Shown piece after piece: positions 26,823 to 35,679 of a stretch of 64,000 nt of DNA (position 1 is the stretch's first letter; every line of letters begins with the position of its first letter). The position numbers were made by a program, and so were the translations under genes. Where the stretch lies: contig NZ_LIVT01000009.1 of assembly GCF_001905905.1 (NCBI RefSeq), positions 1 to 64,000 on the forward strand, read 5' to 3'. The notes under the pieces were generated by a model. That model was given only the letters and a program-made list of their open reading frames with translations. It was not told the origin of the DNA and made no database searches. This stretch comes from Streptomyces sp. CB02366. GTDB taxonomy: Bacteria; Actinomycetota; Actinomycetes; Streptomycetales; Streptomycetaceae.

Positions 26823-26856
26823 GCGCCGGACGGGCTCGGAAGAGCCCGCCCGGCGC
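26823..26856 (-). terminator. hairpin between the lanthipeptide precursor gene and the exporter genes
   Basis: Seven bases after the precursor stop (reading leftward), a 15-bp stem with one mismatch (arms 26823-26837 and 26842-26856, 4-nt loop) can form. There is no long U-run. It may terminate or stabilise the message so that the precursor is made in excess of the exporter. Confidence 0.6.
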
Positions 26857-26863
26857 CCGGCTG

Positions 26864-26995
26864 CTACTGCTGCTCGATGCTGGTGATGGAGCAGGTCCAG
26901 GTACACGTCCGGGTGCAGCCGGCCAGCGCGACGGACTCCTCGCCCTCCAGGGTCTGCAGCTCCTCGACGTCGACGGTCATCGTGGTGTCGATCAT
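26864..26995 (-). CDS. lanA: class IV lanthipeptide precursor peptide
   Basis: This 43-residue peptide was found by hand between the peptidase and exporter genes. The leader is acidic (MIDTTMTVDVEELQTLEGEE), with a VEELQTLE helix like the recognition motif of class III/IV leaders. The core is probably the last 18 residues, GCTRTCTWTCSITSIEQQ, with three Cys, four Thr and two Ser, enough for up to three (methyl)lanthionine rings. The ATG overlaps the stop of the upstream peptidase gene (ATGA, 26992-26995), so it has no free ribosome site and should be translated by coupling. The core boundary after Ala-Gly is inferred. I do not recognise the core sequence from known lanthipeptides. Confidence 0.8.
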   Translation of the reverse strand: MIDTTMTVDVEELQTLEGEESVALAGCTRTCTWTCSITSIEQQ

Positions 26996-28926
26996 GGTGG
27001 TGTCCTTTCGTCGTGCGTGATGTGCCCGAACACCGCCGAGGACCGGCGGTGCCGCACGGCCGCGTCGGCGACCGTGAGTTCAGGGGGAGCGATGGTGCGG
27101 CGGCGGTCGAGGGGTCCGGCCGTCAGGAAGCTCACCAGCCGGTCGGTGAGTCCGGCGCCGCCCCGCTCCTGGAGCGGGTGGTGACCCGCTCCCGCGATGG
27201 GGAGGCAGTCGTGGGGTGCGCGCTCCTGGCCGTCCGCTGCGGCCAGTGCCCGGTGCAGCCGACGCGTCTCCTCCACCGGCACGACGGGGTCGTCACAGCC
27301 GTGCAGGGCCAGCAGCGGTACGCGGACGCGGTGGGCGAGACGTTCGACGTCCCGGGGGCCGAGGTCGTCGTCCGGCGGTTCGCCCAGGCCGTGCCGGTCT
27401 ATGAGCGCGCGCACGGCGGGCGACGACCTCTCGTGCAGTCCGCGCGCGGACAGGAACGGGGCGATCACCGCGCAGCGCGCCCAGGCGTACGGGTCGGCGC
27501 ACACGGCCAGCAGGGCGAGGAAGCCCCCGTAACTGGTGCCCAGGAGAACGGGCGCTTCGGCGCCCGGGGGGCGCTGCTCGGTGAGTGTGCGGACCAGGAA
27601 GCGGATGTCCGCGAGGTCGGGCACCCCCCACGCGCCGTGGATCGCCTCCGCGTGGGCTCGGCCGTAGCCGGTGCTGCCGCGCTGGTTGGGGGCCACCACC
27701 GCCGCCCCGGCTTCCGACAGGCGCGCGAGCACCGGGTCGTGGCCGAGCGTCCAGTGGTCCTCCGGACCGCCGTGCAGTGCGACGACGACGGTGGGTGCGG
27801 TGCGCCAGTCGCCCGTGCGGACGGCTTCGAACCGGCCGGACGGGGTGGCGAACCACTCGGTGGGGGCGTGCGGAGTACCGGGGGCGTCAGGGGTGTTGGA
27901 CGCGGCTTGGGAGATGCCGGACGGGTTCTCGTGCGCGGCGGTGTCCGCGACGGTGACGAGGCCGGCGGGACGGGCCGGGGTTGCGTACACGACGCGCAGC
28001 CCGCCCGCGCTCCAGCCGGCGACGGGGTGGAAGGCGCCCGGCGGCAGCGCCGCGGGCCAGGTGCGGTCCGCCGCCACGTCGTACAGAAAGAGGCGGGCCC
28101 GCGCGCCCCGGGAGACCCGCAGCGCCACCTGCTCACCCGCCGGGTCGGCGGCCAGGGGAAGGACCGCGCCGTCCAGGGAGTTGAGCCGCTCCGGGAAGTC
28201 GAGCCGGGGCCGGTCGCCGAGGGTGGCGCGGGCGATCCGCAGCCGCCCGTCGCCGGGGTCGCTCGCCGTCAGCAGCAGCCCCGAGGCCGGTGCCGAGAGC
28301 AGCAGCCGGTGGACACGGCCCTGCGCCGGCGACGGGAGTGCGTGCCACCTCCCCTCGCACAGGTCGAGGGAGACGGGGCGGTATCCGTCCGGCCCTTCGA
28401 GGTCCGTGGCGTAGCGGCAGCCGGTCCCGTCCAGCGGCAGGAGGGCGGTGACCCGGCCCGGCAGGGGCAGGGGGTCGCTCAGCCTCAGTGGTGCGGACCG
28501 GACCCGCCAGATGCGGGTACGGCCGTCGTGAGCGGTCTCCACCGCCAGTGCGAGCGTGCCGCGCGGGCCGCCGGGCACCAGGCGCAGGCCCCGCGCTTCG
28601 ACGGCCAGAGACTCCTCCTGGAACGGGTGCCGGAGCCCGGCCGGCGGAGTCCCGGCGGCCGTGGTCCCGGCGGGCGCGGGGCGGGACAGCAGGAGCAGGT
28701 GCCGGCCGGAGCCCGCCGCACCGCGCAGCCGCAGCAGCCCGCCGTCCTCGGCCGGCAGCACCTGGGTGGCGGTGGTCTCCTCCGGGAGGCCCTCCCGGTA
28801 GTGCGGTGTGCCGTCCAGGTCCCACCACCCCGGGGCCAGCGCGCCGTCGGCCGTGGCCACCAGGCAGGCGGCGAAGCGGGACCGCGCCGAGAAACGGAAG
28901 CTGATGCGTTCCCTCCGCCGGTTCAT
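26992..28926 (-). CDS. S9-family (prolyl-oligopeptidase-type) peptidase, candidate leader protease
   Basis: This is a 644-residue protein. The N-terminal about 370 residues form an irregular beta-propeller-like region rich in Gly, Leu and Arg. The C-terminal about 250 residues are the alpha/beta-hydrolase domain with nucleophile GTSYGGF, acid GCDDPVVP and histidine GAGHHPL; an oxyanion region HGGPEDHW precedes them. It has no signal peptide. Its start overlaps the synthetase stop by 4 bp (28923-28926) and its stop overlaps the precursor start. FlaP-type prolyl oligopeptidases are known to trim class III leaders. The precursor here contains no proline, so cleavage specificity must differ if this is the leader protease. 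Confidence 0.8.
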   Translation of the reverse strand: MNRRRERISFRFSARSRFAACLVATADGALAPGWWDLDGTPHYREGLPEETTATQVLPAEDGGLLRLRGAAGSGRHLLLLSRPAPAGTTAAGTPPAGLRHPFQEESLAVEARGLRLVPGGPRGTLALAVETAHDGRTRIWRVRSAPLRLSDPLPLPGRVTALLPLDGTGCRYATDLEGPDGYRPVSLDLCEGRWHALPSPAQGRVHRLLLSAPASGLLLTASDPGDGRLRIARATLGDRPRLDFPERLNSLDGAVLPLAADPAGEQVALRVSRGARARLFLYDVAADRTWPAALPPGAFHPVAGWSAGGLRVVYATPARPAGLVTVADTAAHENPSGISQAASNTPDAPGTPHAPTEWFATPSGRFEAVRTGDWRTAPTVVVALHGGPEDHWTLGHDPVLARLSEAGAAVVAPNQRGSTGYGRAHAEAIHGAWGVPDLADIRFLVRTLTEQRPPGAEAPVLLGTSYGGFLALLAVCADPYAWARCAVIAPFLSARGLHERSSPAVRALIDRHGLGEPPDDDLGPRDVERLAHRVRVPLLALHGCDDPVVPVEETRRLHRALAAADGQERAPHDCLPIAGAGHHPLQERGGAGLTDRLVSFLTAGPLDRRRTIAPPELTVADAAVRHRRSSAVFGHITHDERTPP

Positions 28927-31775
28927 CGCGCCCCGACCGCCGTACGAAGGCGCTCTCCGGCGGGCGCGAAGAGTTCCGGGTGATCCGGCATCCAGAGCCG
29001 CGGGCCCCCCTCCCGCAGGCGCAGCAGCATGCCGACCGTTCCGGCGACACCAGTCTGGTATCCGCCGGTGACCGCCTCCAGCGACTCGTCGGGCACCACC
29101 AGGAGACCGTCGCGCCGCACGGCACGGGTGCGGATGCACGCGGCCAACTCCCCGGCCTGGTCGCGGTAGCGAAGGTCGCCGAGCACGGCGGACATGTCGA
29201 GCAGGAACTCCGCGTTCCCGGCGAGCCCGTGGCAGGCGGCGGGAGAGGAAAGCCACATGGCCTCCCGTACCGCGGCCGCCGCGAGCACGGCCGCCTCCCG
29301 GTGGCGTTCGTCGCCGGTTTCCGCCCAGAGCCGGACCAGGAATGTGCCGATGCCCGAGGAGCCGCTGCACCAGTGCGTCTGTCCCACCGGCCCGTCTGCC
29401 TCCCGGTCCCCGGCCGGCCAGAGCGCCCGGTCGTTCTCGACCCGGGCCAGCTTCACCAGGGTGTCCCCCGCCGCCCGGGCTGCCCGCAGGAGGTCGGCGC
29501 GTTCCGCTGCCACCCCGGCGGCCAGCAGGAACGCGCCGATTCCCGCGATGCCGTGGGCGAACCCGTAGTGGCGGGCTCCGGCGAGGTTCGAGTCGAAGGC
29601 GGCCGGGACGGGCCAGATCACCCCGGCGGGATGATCCTCGGCCGCCGTGAGGATCGCCGTGGCGCAGTCGACCGCCCGGTCGCGGAAGGCCGGGTCGCCG
29701 GTCGTGCGCCAGAAGTGAAGTTGGGTCATCCCGGCCCCGGCCGCCCCGTGGCAGATGTCCCGGTTGGGCCAGTCGACGGGGACCGCGCGGGCCAGGGCGC
29801 ACGCCTGGGCGACGACGCCGTCGTCGCCCAGCAGCAGCGCCGCGTCGAGCAGGGCCCAGGCGGTGCCCGAGCGGCCGAAGTGCAGCCCGGGCAGGAGCGT
29901 TCCGTCAGCCGTCCGGCCGGTGGGAAGATCGGCGAGACGCCGCCCTGTCCACTCCGTCAGCTCCGCCACCCCGCGCCGGGCGTCGGGCCCCGCGCCCGCC
30001 GCCGCGGCCCGGGTGAGCACGGCGAGGACGCCGGCCGAGCCGTACTGGACGTTCAACGGGTCGGTGGTCGCGCCGAACGCGCTGACGTCCCAGAGGTGTC
30101 CTCCGTTGCCGGGACGGGTGCGGAGCAGGTAGGCGATGCCATCGGCGATCAGCCGCTCGCGCTCCTCGTCGGCCAGGGCCGGAACGCCGCTCGCACCGCC
30201 GGCGCCCGCGACCGTGTCCCTGGGCCCTGCCGTCTCTGCTCCGGCGGGCCCGCGGCCAGCCCCGGACAACTCCGCGAGAGCTTTCTGTACCCGGGGAGGC
30301 TCCCAGCGTTGCTCGGGGAGAGGGGCGCAGAGGGCAAGGAGCAGGGGCAGGAGCGGTGCGGCCCAGGAGTGATCGGCGACCGCCAGAGTGATCAGGGCGT
30401 CCGTACGGTCGCCCATGGGGAGGTCGTCGGGGACCAGGAGCATGTCGATGCCCGTCGCCAGATGCAGCAGGACCGCGCCGAGGCTGTAGAGATCACCCGC
30501 GTACGTGGGGGCCGTGAAGTCGTAGTCCCGCAGCGAGGACACCTCGGGGCCGACATAGCCGGGGGTGTAGCCGCGGCGGATCGGGACGCCCTCGGGGGCC
30601 AGGTACTCGACGTCGATGAGCCGGACCTGGCCGTCCGGGGTGACCATGAGGTTGTTCGGCGAGAGGTCGCGCAGTACATGGCCGGTGCCGTGGACGGCCG
30701 CCACGATGCCCACGATCTGCCGGCCGAGGGCCAGGAACTCGGCGAGGTCTCGCACCGGGCGTTCCACCAGGCGGTCACGCAGCGTCCGCCCCGGCACGAA
30801 CTCCTGGGCCAGGAACAGGTTGCCGCCCTGGGCGAACAGCTCGATCCCGGCCGGGGTGAAGCCCAGGGGCGCCAACGCCCGCAGCATCTCGGCCTCGTGG
30901 CGAAGGGTGTCCTGGAGGTCGGTGCCGTCCAGGCGGACGCCCACGTGCGCCCGCGCCTCCTTCACCACGACCTGCCGGCCGGTGGTCTCGTCCGTCGCGA
31001 GGTACACCCCGCCTTTGAAGGCGTGCCGGATCGCCTTGGCGACCACGTAACGGCCGTTGAGTCGGACGGACTTCCTCCCCGGCTCCCGCTTCGGCTTCTC
31101 CGGCCTGGTCAGCTCCCGCGACGGGCCCGGCGCGGTCTTCGGGGAGGCCGTCGGCTCCGGGAACGGCGGCGGTGCCCACGAGGGGGTGGTGACCCATGCC
31201 TGACGCCGGTCCTTCTCCAGCCCGCCGCTGGGGTTGCGCAGCCGTACGTCCGTGTCCCCGTCGTTCGTCGTGGCCCGCACCCCGCCGAACACCCCGTAGC
31301 GGTAATGGACGAGGCTTCCCGGGGCGTAGGGCCGGTCCGACAGGATGCGTGGTCCGCGGAGCCCCAGCGTCGCCGCGTGCAACCGCCGGGCCAGCCGGCG
31401 GAACAGCTCCGGGGAGTCGGGGTAGACCGTGATGAACTTGCCGCCGCCCCCGCGGTCGGCGCGCCCGCCCGTCAGCAGGGCGACCCGGTCCAGGGCTCCG
31501 GCGAACTTGAACGAGGCCCTTTCCTCGACCAGGACGTCGGCCGCCACCGCCAGGACCAGGGCCGCGGACAGCGGTGTGGCCGACAGGTGCAGCTTCCAGC
31601 CCTGCTCGCCGCTCCGGTGACCACGCGGCCGGACCGAGCACCAGAACTCTCCCTGCTCGACCGCCCATCGCCTCGCGCCGCGCCGGTGCAGCACCCCTTC
31701 GACGATGCCGGGCAGAAGACCGGTGTCCAGCGCGAAGAAGCTGCCGCCGTCCTGTTCGTCGCGGTCAGTGCTCAC
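28923..31775 (-). CDS. lanL: class IV lanthipeptide synthetase (LanL)
   Basis: A GTG start (31775) follows AGGAAGGA. The 950-residue protein has three parts. Residues about 1-250 form an OspF-like phospho-Ser/Thr lyase domain. Residues about 265-520 form a Ser/Thr kinase domain with catalytic-loop LRDLSPNNLM and metal site LIDVEY in place of DFG. Residues about 590-950 form a LanC-like cyclase. The cyclase keeps zinc-ligand motifs THWCSGSSGIG and ACHGLAG, plus DICHGAAGAG. Retained zinc ligands define class IV rather than class III. It should phosphorylate and eliminate core Ser/Thr and then close thioether rings. It is first in the minus-strand operon with the S9 peptidase, precursor and exporter. 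Confidence 0.9.
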   Translation of the reverse strand: MSTDRDEQDGGSFFALDTGLLPGIVEGVLHRRGARRWAVEQGEFWCSVRPRGHRSGEQGWKLHLSATPLSAALVLAVAADVLVEERASFKFAGALDRVALLTGGRADRGGGGKFITVYPDSPELFRRLARRLHAATLGLRGPRILSDRPYAPGSLVHYRYGVFGGVRATTNDGDTDVRLRNPSGGLEKDRRQAWVTTPSWAPPPFPEPTASPKTAPGPSRELTRPEKPKREPGRKSVRLNGRYVVAKAIRHAFKGGVYLATDETTGRQVVVKEARAHVGVRLDGTDLQDTLRHEAEMLRALAPLGFTPAGIELFAQGGNLFLAQEFVPGRTLRDRLVERPVRDLAEFLALGRQIVGIVAAVHGTGHVLRDLSPNNLMVTPDGQVRLIDVEYLAPEGVPIRRGYTPGYVGPEVSSLRDYDFTAPTYAGDLYSLGAVLLHLATGIDMLLVPDDLPMGDRTDALITLAVADHSWAAPLLPLLLALCAPLPEQRWEPPRVQKALAELSGAGRGPAGAETAGPRDTVAGAGGASGVPALADEERERLIADGIAYLLRTRPGNGGHLWDVSAFGATTDPLNVQYGSAGVLAVLTRAAAAGAGPDARRGVAELTEWTGRRLADLPTGRTADGTLLPGLHFGRSGTAWALLDAALLLGDDGVVAQACALARAVPVDWPNRDICHGAAGAGMTQLHFWRTTGDPAFRDRAVDCATAILTAAEDHPAGVIWPVPAAFDSNLAGARHYGFAHGIAGIGAFLLAAGVAAERADLLRAARAAGDTLVKLARVENDRALWPAGDREADGPVGQTHWCSGSSGIGTFLVRLWAETGDERHREAAVLAAAAVREAMWLSSPAACHGLAGNAEFLLDMSAVLGDLRYRDQAGELAACIRTRAVRRDGLLVVPDESLEAVTGGYQTGVAGTVGMLLRLREGGPRLWMPDHPELFAPAGERLRTAVGAR

Positions 31776-32053
31776 GGGCGATCCTTCCTGGCCGGTGCGG
31801 TGCGGGGGGCGGTGCAGAGCGGTACAGGGTCGGGCCGGTGTGGACCGTGGCTGCCCGGACGGAGCGGTTCCCAGGTGCGAGGGCGGTGACGACGGCACAC
31901 GACGAGGCGTCATACGCCTTTCGGCCAGGGAGCAGCGAAAGACCTGCCGAGTTGTCCGGGAATCGCGGACCGCCCTCGGCCAGTTCTGCCTATCGTGGCC
32001 GCGAGCGACCCCCTGATCGACACGAGCGACGTTAGCGGTGTGCCGAGGGGCCG

Positions 32054-33325
32054 GTGTACCACCCGTTCTGGTGGGTTGCGATCAAGGGGGGCCGTCGGAT
32101 CGACAGAACCGAAACCGGGCTGCACCGGGCCCGGAAGACGATGGTCATCGCCACCGCGCTGTATCGCGGCAGCCACCTGGTCGCGGGGAGCTCCGTACTC
32201 GCCCAGCATCAGCGCGACCGACTGTTCGCATGGCTGGCCCTGGGCACGGCGATCACCCTCACCGCTCTCATCTGGCTCATGGCGGTCCGGCGCCGGCGGC
32301 TCGTTCCCTGGGCCGTGGGACTAGACGTCCTGGTGACCGGCTGCCTGCTGCCCTTCGGCGCGTACGCGTGGGGCGGGGCCCGCACCCAGGAGTCGATCGC
32401 CTGGGTCATGCTCCTGGGTGGATCGGCTTCGGCCATGGCCGCCGTCGCCTTCGGAGTACGCCTCCTCGTCCTCACCGTGGCGCTCCTGTCGGCCACGCAC
32501 CTCGCCGGGTATCTCCTGGTCGAGGCGGACGCAGCCGTGACCGGCGCCCATCTGAACGCCCTGGTCTTCTCCGCCATCGTCTCCTGGGTGCTCACCTGGT
32601 ACCTCTGCCGACAGGGCGAGCAGATCGACTCCGCCAACCGGCGGGCGCTGACCGCGGAGACCCAGCGGGCCAGGTTCGCGGAGCGCGTCGCCCATCACAA
32701 CGCCCTGCACGACACCGTCCTCGCCACGCTGACGGCCATCGCCCGCGGCGACGTCGACGCCAACACGTCGATGATGCGCGAGCGGTGCGCACGGGAGGCC
32801 GCCTACCTCAGGCGGCTGGTCGAGCAGGCTGACGACCGTGAGCAGGCCTCCGAGGTGCGGGCCGCGCTGGACGAGTCCGTACGCGCCGCCGAAGCCCTGG
32901 GGCTGCGGGTGACCGTCCGCTACCACGAACCGCCCGCCGTGCCCGGCGAGATAGCGCTGGCCATGGCACGGGCCGTGACCGAGGCGCTCAACAACGTCCG
33001 GTGCCACGCCGGTACGGGGCACGCCTTCCTGACCGCCGCCGGCGACTCCGGCCGGCTGATCGTCACCGTGGTCGACCGGGGCCGGGGTTTCGACACCGGA
33101 GCCGCCGGACCGGAAGGCGCCGGCGGGCCGGGAGGGACGGGCGTAGCCGTCGGGTCAGAGGCATCGGGCCGAGCTGAGGGGCTGGCCGGCCCCGCCCGGC
33201 CGGCCACCGGAGGGATCGGACTCGACCGTTCCGTGTACGCCCGGATGCGCGGCGTGGGCGGCCGGGCCTTCGTGGACAGCGCCGTGGGCGAAGGCGTGCG
33301 TGTGGAGCTGAGATGGCCGGGGTGA
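32054..33325 (+). CDS. membrane sensor histidine kinase, divergent from the lanthipeptide operon
   Basis: This is a 423-residue protein from GTG 32054. Residues about 55-205 contain five or six hydrophobic helices. The phospho-acceptor helix reads ERVAHHNALHDTVLATLTAI, of the HisKA_3 (NarL-partner) kind. The ATPase domain includes AVTEALNNVRCHAG (N box), VVDRGRGFD (G1) and a final GIGLDRSVYARM. A Gly/Pro-rich insertion of about 40 residues splits the ATPase lid. Its stop lies downstream of the start of the response-regulator gene by 13 bp. Facing the lanthipeptide operon across a 278-bp gap, it probably controls that operon. The signal is unknown; it could be the peptide itself. Confidence 0.8.
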   Translation: MYHPFWWVAIKGGRRIDRTETGLHRARKTMVIATALYRGSHLVAGSSVLAQHQRDRLFAWLALGTAITLTALIWLMAVRRRRLVPWAVGLDVLVTGCLLPFGAYAWGGARTQESIAWVMLLGGSASAMAAVAFGVRLLVLTVALLSATHLAGYLLVEADAAVTGAHLNALVFSAIVSWVLTWYLCRQGEQIDSANRRALTAETQRARFAERVAHHNALHDTVLATLTAIARGDVDANTSMMRERCAREAAYLRRLVEQADDREQASEVRAALDESVRAAEALGLRVTVRYHEPPAVPGEIALAMARAVTEALNNVRCHAGTGHAFLTAAGDSGRLIVTVVDRGRGFDTGAAGPEGAGGPGGTGVAVGSEASGRAEGLAGPARPATGGIGLDRSVYARMRGVGGRAFVDSAVGEGVRVELRWPG

Positions 33326-33945
33326 TCACCGTCGCCGTGGTGGACGACGACCGAATGCTGCGCGACGGCATCCGGTCGTGGTTCGCGGGGGTCGAGGAGC
33401 TGGACCTCGTCGCATGCGCCTCCACCGTCGACGAGCTGCTCGCAGGTCCCCGGGAGCAGCCGGACGTCGTTCTGCTGGACCTCATGCTCCGGGACGACCG
33501 GCTGCCCGCCGACAACATCCGCCGCCTGCGGGCAGCCGGCAGCCGGGTGCTGATGATCAGCGTGGTGGCCGACCGCGACCGGATCGTCTCGGCCATCACG
33601 GACGGCGCCGACGGCTTCCTCACGAAGGACCACGAGCTGTCCGTACTCGTCGAAGCCGTCGGCGAGATCGCGGCCGGACGCACCGCCCACTCCCCGGAGC
33701 TGGCCTTCGCCCTGGCCTACGACCGGGGCCCGGCCCGCCCCCGGCTCTCTCCCCAGGAACGCGAGGTGCTGGTGGGGTATGCCTCCGGGCTCACGCTGAA
33801 GGCGACCGCCCGCAGGGCCGGGGTCACGGTGAACACGGCGAAGTACTACCTGGACCGCGTGAAGGCCAAGTACCAGGAGGCGGGCCGGCCCACCTACACC
33901 AAGATCGACCTGGCCACCCGGGTCCGCGAGGACGGCTGGCGTTGA
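33313..33945 (+). CDS. NarL/FixJ-type response regulator
   Basis: This is a 210-residue protein. The receiver domain shows the acidic pocket VVDDDRM, phospho-acceptor LLDLMLRDD and the Lys in FLTKD. The C-terminal HTH (LSPQEREVLVGYASGLTLKA, then NTAKYYLDRVKAKY) is LuxR-like, with an unusual YYLDRVK recognition helix. The gene overlaps the 3' end of the kinase gene by 13 bp, so kinase and regulator are co-translated. Predicted role: activation of the divergent lanthipeptide operon. Confidence 0.85.
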   Translation: MAGVITVAVVDDDRMLRDGIRSWFAGVEELDLVACASTVDELLAGPREQPDVVLLDLMLRDDRLPADNIRRLRAAGSRVLMISVVADRDRIVSAITDGADGFLTKDHELSVLVEAVGEIAAGRTAHSPELAFALAYDRGPARPRLSPQEREVLVGYASGLTLKATARRAGVTVNTAKYYLDRVKAKYQEAGRPTYTKIDLATRVREDGWR

Positions 33946-34056
33946 CCCGTACGCGGACGGCATCCGAAGATCGTGAGTCACCCGGGACCACCAGGGCCTG
34001 TCTTCAAAGCCGTTGAGAACCCCGATTTCTGCTTCCGCCGAGCCGGTGAGGCCGCC

Positions 34057-34420
34057 CTACTTGCTGTCTCGTGCCTTCTCGTGAGCGGCCAGTTCCCACG
34101 CACTGCCGATGAAGGCCGGGCCGCAACGTGGCGGCAGGCGATCGATGACCATCGCTACTGCGGCCTGCGCGCTGTCCGTCTCGGCGATCCGAGGGCTGCT
34201 CCGATGCGGTCCTTCGACGTCGTACCGGCTGTCTCGCAGCGTGCCGATGTACGGGATGGCCCAGGTGTAATCCCTCTCCGCGCACCTGCTGAAGTGCAGC
34301 TCCCACATACCGGTCCACGGGGAGAGCTGGCGAAGCAGCGGTTCGGCATGCGCTACCCGCACGAGCTTCGCGAACGGTTCCAGAAGCGGTGACGCTTCCG
34401 GCCGGAACGGTTCGCCGTAA
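34057..34420 (-). pseudogene. hypothetical protein (DUF6193-like), 5' end removed by an IS
   Basis: Reading leftward from the IS edge at 34420, the frame gives EPLLRQLSPWTGMWELHFSR, then DYTWAIPYIGTLRDSRYDVE, IAETDSAQAAVAMVID and a C-terminal RLPPRCGPAFIGSAWEL. This resembles the C-terminal half of DUF6193-type proteins, but I am unsure. The open frame continues for about 14 codons into the insertion sequence, supplying an artificial ATG at 34461. No matching N-terminal half is visible beyond the far end of the IS. It is probably non-functional. Confidence 0.5.
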
Positions 34421-35277
34421 GAGTCCATCTCATTTGGGTGACTCGGTATTCTGTAAGTCATGGTGGGGATCGTTGAACGGCTGGTGCCGGACGAATTGTG
34501 GGAGTTGTTCCAGCGGGTGGTGCCGGAGGTGCCGTCGCGGCCGCAGGGCGGTGGTCGGCGTCGGCACGGTGACCGGGAAGTGCTGGCCGCGATCGTCTTC
34601 GTGGCTACGTCGGGTTGTACCTGGCGGCAGCTGCCTTCGGCGTCGTTCGGCCCGTCCGGAGCGACTGCTCACCGGCGGTTCTCGGAGTGGTCGAAGGCCA
34701 GGGTGTGGGCCAAGCTCCACCGCCTGGTCCTCGACGAACTCGGCGCCCGAGGCGAGCTGGACTGGTCGCGGTGCGCGATCGACTCGGTGAACATGCGGGC
34801 CCTGAAAAGGGGGACCTGACAGGTCCGGATCCTGTCGACCGGGGCAAGTACGGCTCGAAGATCCACCTGATCACGGAACGGTCGGGTCTGCCCATCTCCG
34901 TCGGGATCTCGGCCGCGAACCTGCACGACAGTCAGGCCCTGATCCCGCTCGTGAAGGGCATCCCGCCGATCCGCTCGCGCCGCGGCCGACGACGGCGCAA
35001 GCCCGGAAAGCTCCACGCCGACAAGGGATGCGACTACGCCCACCTGCGGCAATGGTTACGCGAACGCGGTATCACCCACCGCATCGCCCGCAAGGGAGTC
35101 GAGTCCTCGCAACGGCTGGGTCGGCACCGCTGGACCGTCGAACGCACCAGGGCCTGGCTCACCGGCTGCCGCCGCCTCCACCGACGCTACGAACGCAAAG
35201 CCGACCACTTCCTCGCCTTCACCGGCATCGCCTGCACCCTGATCTGCTACCGCAGACTCGCCAAATGAGATGACCTC
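34421..35277 (+). mobile_element. complete IS5-type insertion sequence
   Basis: The element is 857 bp. The ends are inverted repeats of 17 bp with two mismatches: left GAGTCCATCTCATTTGG at 34421-34437, right complement at 35261-35277. It is flanked by TAA on both sides (34418-34420 and 35278-35280), a 3-bp target duplication of the TNA kind seen with some IS5 subgroups. Intact ends and an intact duplication indicate a recent insertion. It truncates the gene at 34057-34420. Confidence 0.8.
34460..35268 (+). CDS. IS5-family transposase in two frames, with a -1 frameshift
   Basis: The first frame (34460-34819) carries the N-terminal DUF4096-like domain (DELWELFQRVVPEVP, GCTWRQLPSASFG, WAKLHRLVLDELG) and stops after ALKRGT. 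The second frame, one base back, continues GDLTGPDPVDRGKYGSKIHL and includes the DDE elements: SGLPISVGISAANLHDSQAL, KLHADKGCDYAHL and RLGRHRWTVERTRAWL. The switch lies at a run of four A and five G (34806-34814), a plausible slippery site for programmed -1 frameshifting, as in other IS5-group elements. A TTA codon occurs in the second frame (QWLRERG). Confidence 0.8.
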
Positions 35278-35280
35278 TAA

Positions 35281-35640
35281 GTGGTCAGGACCTTGTGCCA
35301 GGCCGCGTCGACGATGTGGGTCATACCGCGATTGTGCGGGGCCCCCTTCCGCAGGGAGCCGGCGCGACAGCCGCCGTCCTGGAAGTAGGCCCCGCAGATG
35401 GGTCACCGGGGCCACCAGCCGGTCGACGAACACCAGCTGGTGGCGGGCTCCGGCACCAACGGCCCGCTTCCGGACTCCTCCTCGTGCAGCATGGCGTCGG
35501 CCCTCGGCCCCGGCAGGCAACGGCGCCGCCGACTTCTCGACCGGACAGGCGAGATACTGTCGAGAGATCCCCGTGAACAGCCGATGCGCCAGCATCGTCC
35601 GACTGACCATGAGCGCCACGCCAGGACCATGCCACCTGCC
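35281..35640 (-). pseudogene. transposase remnant (different IS5-like family)
   Basis: Leftward from about 35613 the frame reads MVSRTMLAHRLFTGISRQYL, EGRRHAARGGVRKRAVGAGA and RHQLVFVDRLVAPVTHLR. I recognise the N-terminal region of a Streptomyces DDE transposase family (typical form: 'RHQLVFVDRLVATLVHLRHDLPH'). The homology ends near 35380. A further short frame then reads NRGMTHIVDAAWHKVLTT up to the IS edge. The catalytic domain is absent. Confidence 0.5.
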
Positions 35641-35679
35641 TGGCACGAGGCCTCACCCGCCATCACGCACCGACTCGTA

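Noticed and set aside
28923..31775. Class III (LanKC) assignment for the lanthipeptide synthetase
   Set aside because: The cyclase domain retains the WCSG and CHG zinc-ligand motifs that class III enzymes lack.
28980..31889. A 969-codon plus-strand open frame
   Set aside because: Antisense to the LanL synthetase, which has clear kinase and cyclase motifs. The plus-strand product is low-complexity Arg/Gly/Pro/Val without domains.
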